Assembly (NCBI GenBank): GCA_902803745.1
Contig: CADCRB010000232.1
Location: 1 to 5,164, forward strand
From: an uncultured Lachnospiraceae bacterium
GTDB lineage: Bacteria; Bacillota; Clostridia; Lachnospirales; Lachnospiraceae
Length of the DNA: 5,164 nt
Direction: 5' to 3'
Shown here one piece after another: positions 4,553 to 5,164 of the stretch (position 1 is the stretch's first letter; each line of letters starts with the position of its first letter). Under the pieces are notes generated by a model. It was given only the letters and a program-made list of their open reading frames with translations, was not told the DNA's origin and did no database searches. The position numbers and the translations under genes were made by a program.

Positions 4553-5164
4553 TTATTTCCCGAAGCCGCAGTTTGGAAAGTGACATATATCGCAGGAAAG
4601 ACAAAGTCCTCCCTCTCCATATGCCACGAGATCCGAAGCTTTTAATCTCTCACCGGCTATCACCCTCGGCAGCACCAGATCAAAGACCGTGCGTCTCGCA
4701 TACATCACGCATCCGGGAAGCCCCATTACCGCCACCTCCCTGTCTTCCCTTTGAAGATAGGCCAGCATAAACATGGCACCCGGAAGCACAGGAGCTCCAT
4801 AGGTGACAATGTCGGCGCCGGTGTCCTTTATGGCCTTTGGCGTCCTGTCATCGGGATCCACACTCATACCTCCGCTCACCAGCACAATATCAACGCCTTT
4901 ATCTGCAAAATACTCTATCGCATCAGTTATGCCTTCACTGGCATCGGGAAGTATCCTCTGCCCTATTACGACTGCATCATATTCCAGCAGCTTTTCCGTC
5001 AGCACGGGACCGAATGAATCCTTGATCCTGCCCGAAGCAACCTCATTTCCGGTGATGATGAGACCGGCCTTCACCTCCCTAAAGGGAAGTATGGACAGCA
5101 GGGGCTCATCTCCGGCTTTCTCCCTTGCCTTATTCATCTTTTCTTCTTCTATGACAAGGGGTAT
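4553..5164 (-). CDS. MoeA-like molybdopterin-binding protein, C-terminal part (5' end outside window)
   Basis: The frame is open to the right edge and continues upstream of the Met at 5137 (IPLVIEEEK precedes it), so that Met is internal and the gene is cut by the window. The visible 203 residues contain a MoCF_biosynth (MoeA/MogA-type) domain: AGLIITGNEV near the start, GRIKDSFGP, VSGGMSVDPDDRTP with the conserved acidic pair, then PVLPGAMFM and GLPGCVMYARR. Such domains bind molybdopterin or its adenylate; MoeA-type proteins insert molybdate. This is the clostridial MoeA-like family rather than canonical MoeA, as the usual GNPxS is GLPGC here and the MoeA C-terminal beta domain is missing. 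Instead the protein ends in a Cys cluster CX2CX2CX4C (CLSCDICHFPNC) and GFGK, suggestive of an iron-sulfur or zinc site. It is the first visible gene of the operon, 48 bases before moaC. Whether it inserts metal or acts in cofactor delivery is open. Confidence 0.85.
   Translation of the reverse strand: MPLVIEEEKMNKAREKAGDEPLLSILPFREVKAGLIITGNEVASGRIKDSFGPVLTEKLLEYDAVVIGQRILPDASEGITDAIEYFADKGVDIVLVSGGMSVDPDDRTPKAIKDTGADIVTYGAPVLPGAMFMLAYLQREDREVAVMGLPGCVMYARRTVFDLVLPRVIAGERLKASDLVAYGEGGLCLSCDICHFPNCGFGK

Noticed and set aside
5135..5137. ATG as the start of the MoeA-like gene
   Set aside because: The frame continues upstream with family-like sequence to the window edge and about half the protein would be missing.
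4505..5164. Moco riboswitch or molybdate-responsive operator
   Set aside because: The operon's 5' leader lies outside the window, and the only intergenic gap is too short for a Moco riboswitch.

Overview
The window looks like a low-to-mid GC Firmicute, most likely an anaerobic clostridial or Lachnospiraceae-type bacterium. This rests on strong AGGAGG-like ribosome binding sites, two-codon-class starts (ATG and TTG), a lipoprotein-type ModA, the MOSC–MogA fusion and the cysteine-tailed MoeA-like protein. The taxonomic call is inference; there is no marker gene here.

Almost the whole window (about 392 to 5164) is one tightly packed minus-strand operon for molybdenum uptake and molybdenum cofactor (Moco) synthesis. 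In transcription order it holds: a molybdopterin-binding MoeA-like protein with a cysteine-rich tail (5' end beyond the window), moaC, modA, modB, moaA, and a MOSC–MogA two-domain fusion. MoaA and MoaC make cyclic pyranopterin monophosphate from GTP. ModA and ModB bring in molybdate. The MogA-like half and the MoeA-like protein act in the late step, molybdopterin adenylylation and metal insertion. The MOSC half probably handles sulfur or cofactor. The ATPase modC and the molybdopterin synthase genes moaD/moaE are not in the window.

The junctions are unusually tight. moaC and modA overlap by 50 bases, modB and moaA overlap by 4 (TTGA), and modA/modB and moaA/MOSC–MogA are 9 and 3 bases apart. 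Three Shine-Dalgarno sequences lie in the 3' end of the preceding gene, so the operon is probably translationally coupled. The only real intergenic gap (48 bases, before moaC) holds a small hairpin followed by six U in the RNA. The promoter must lie to the right of the window.

The left end (1 to 391) looks like a scar. Just after the operon is a start that reads as the first ~20 residues of an FGGY-family carbohydrate kinase and then loses the family pattern and stops. Overlapping it in another frame is a short cysteine-rich reading frame that may be the 3' remnant of a different gene. After that comes the start of an unidentified minus-strand gene that runs off the left edge.
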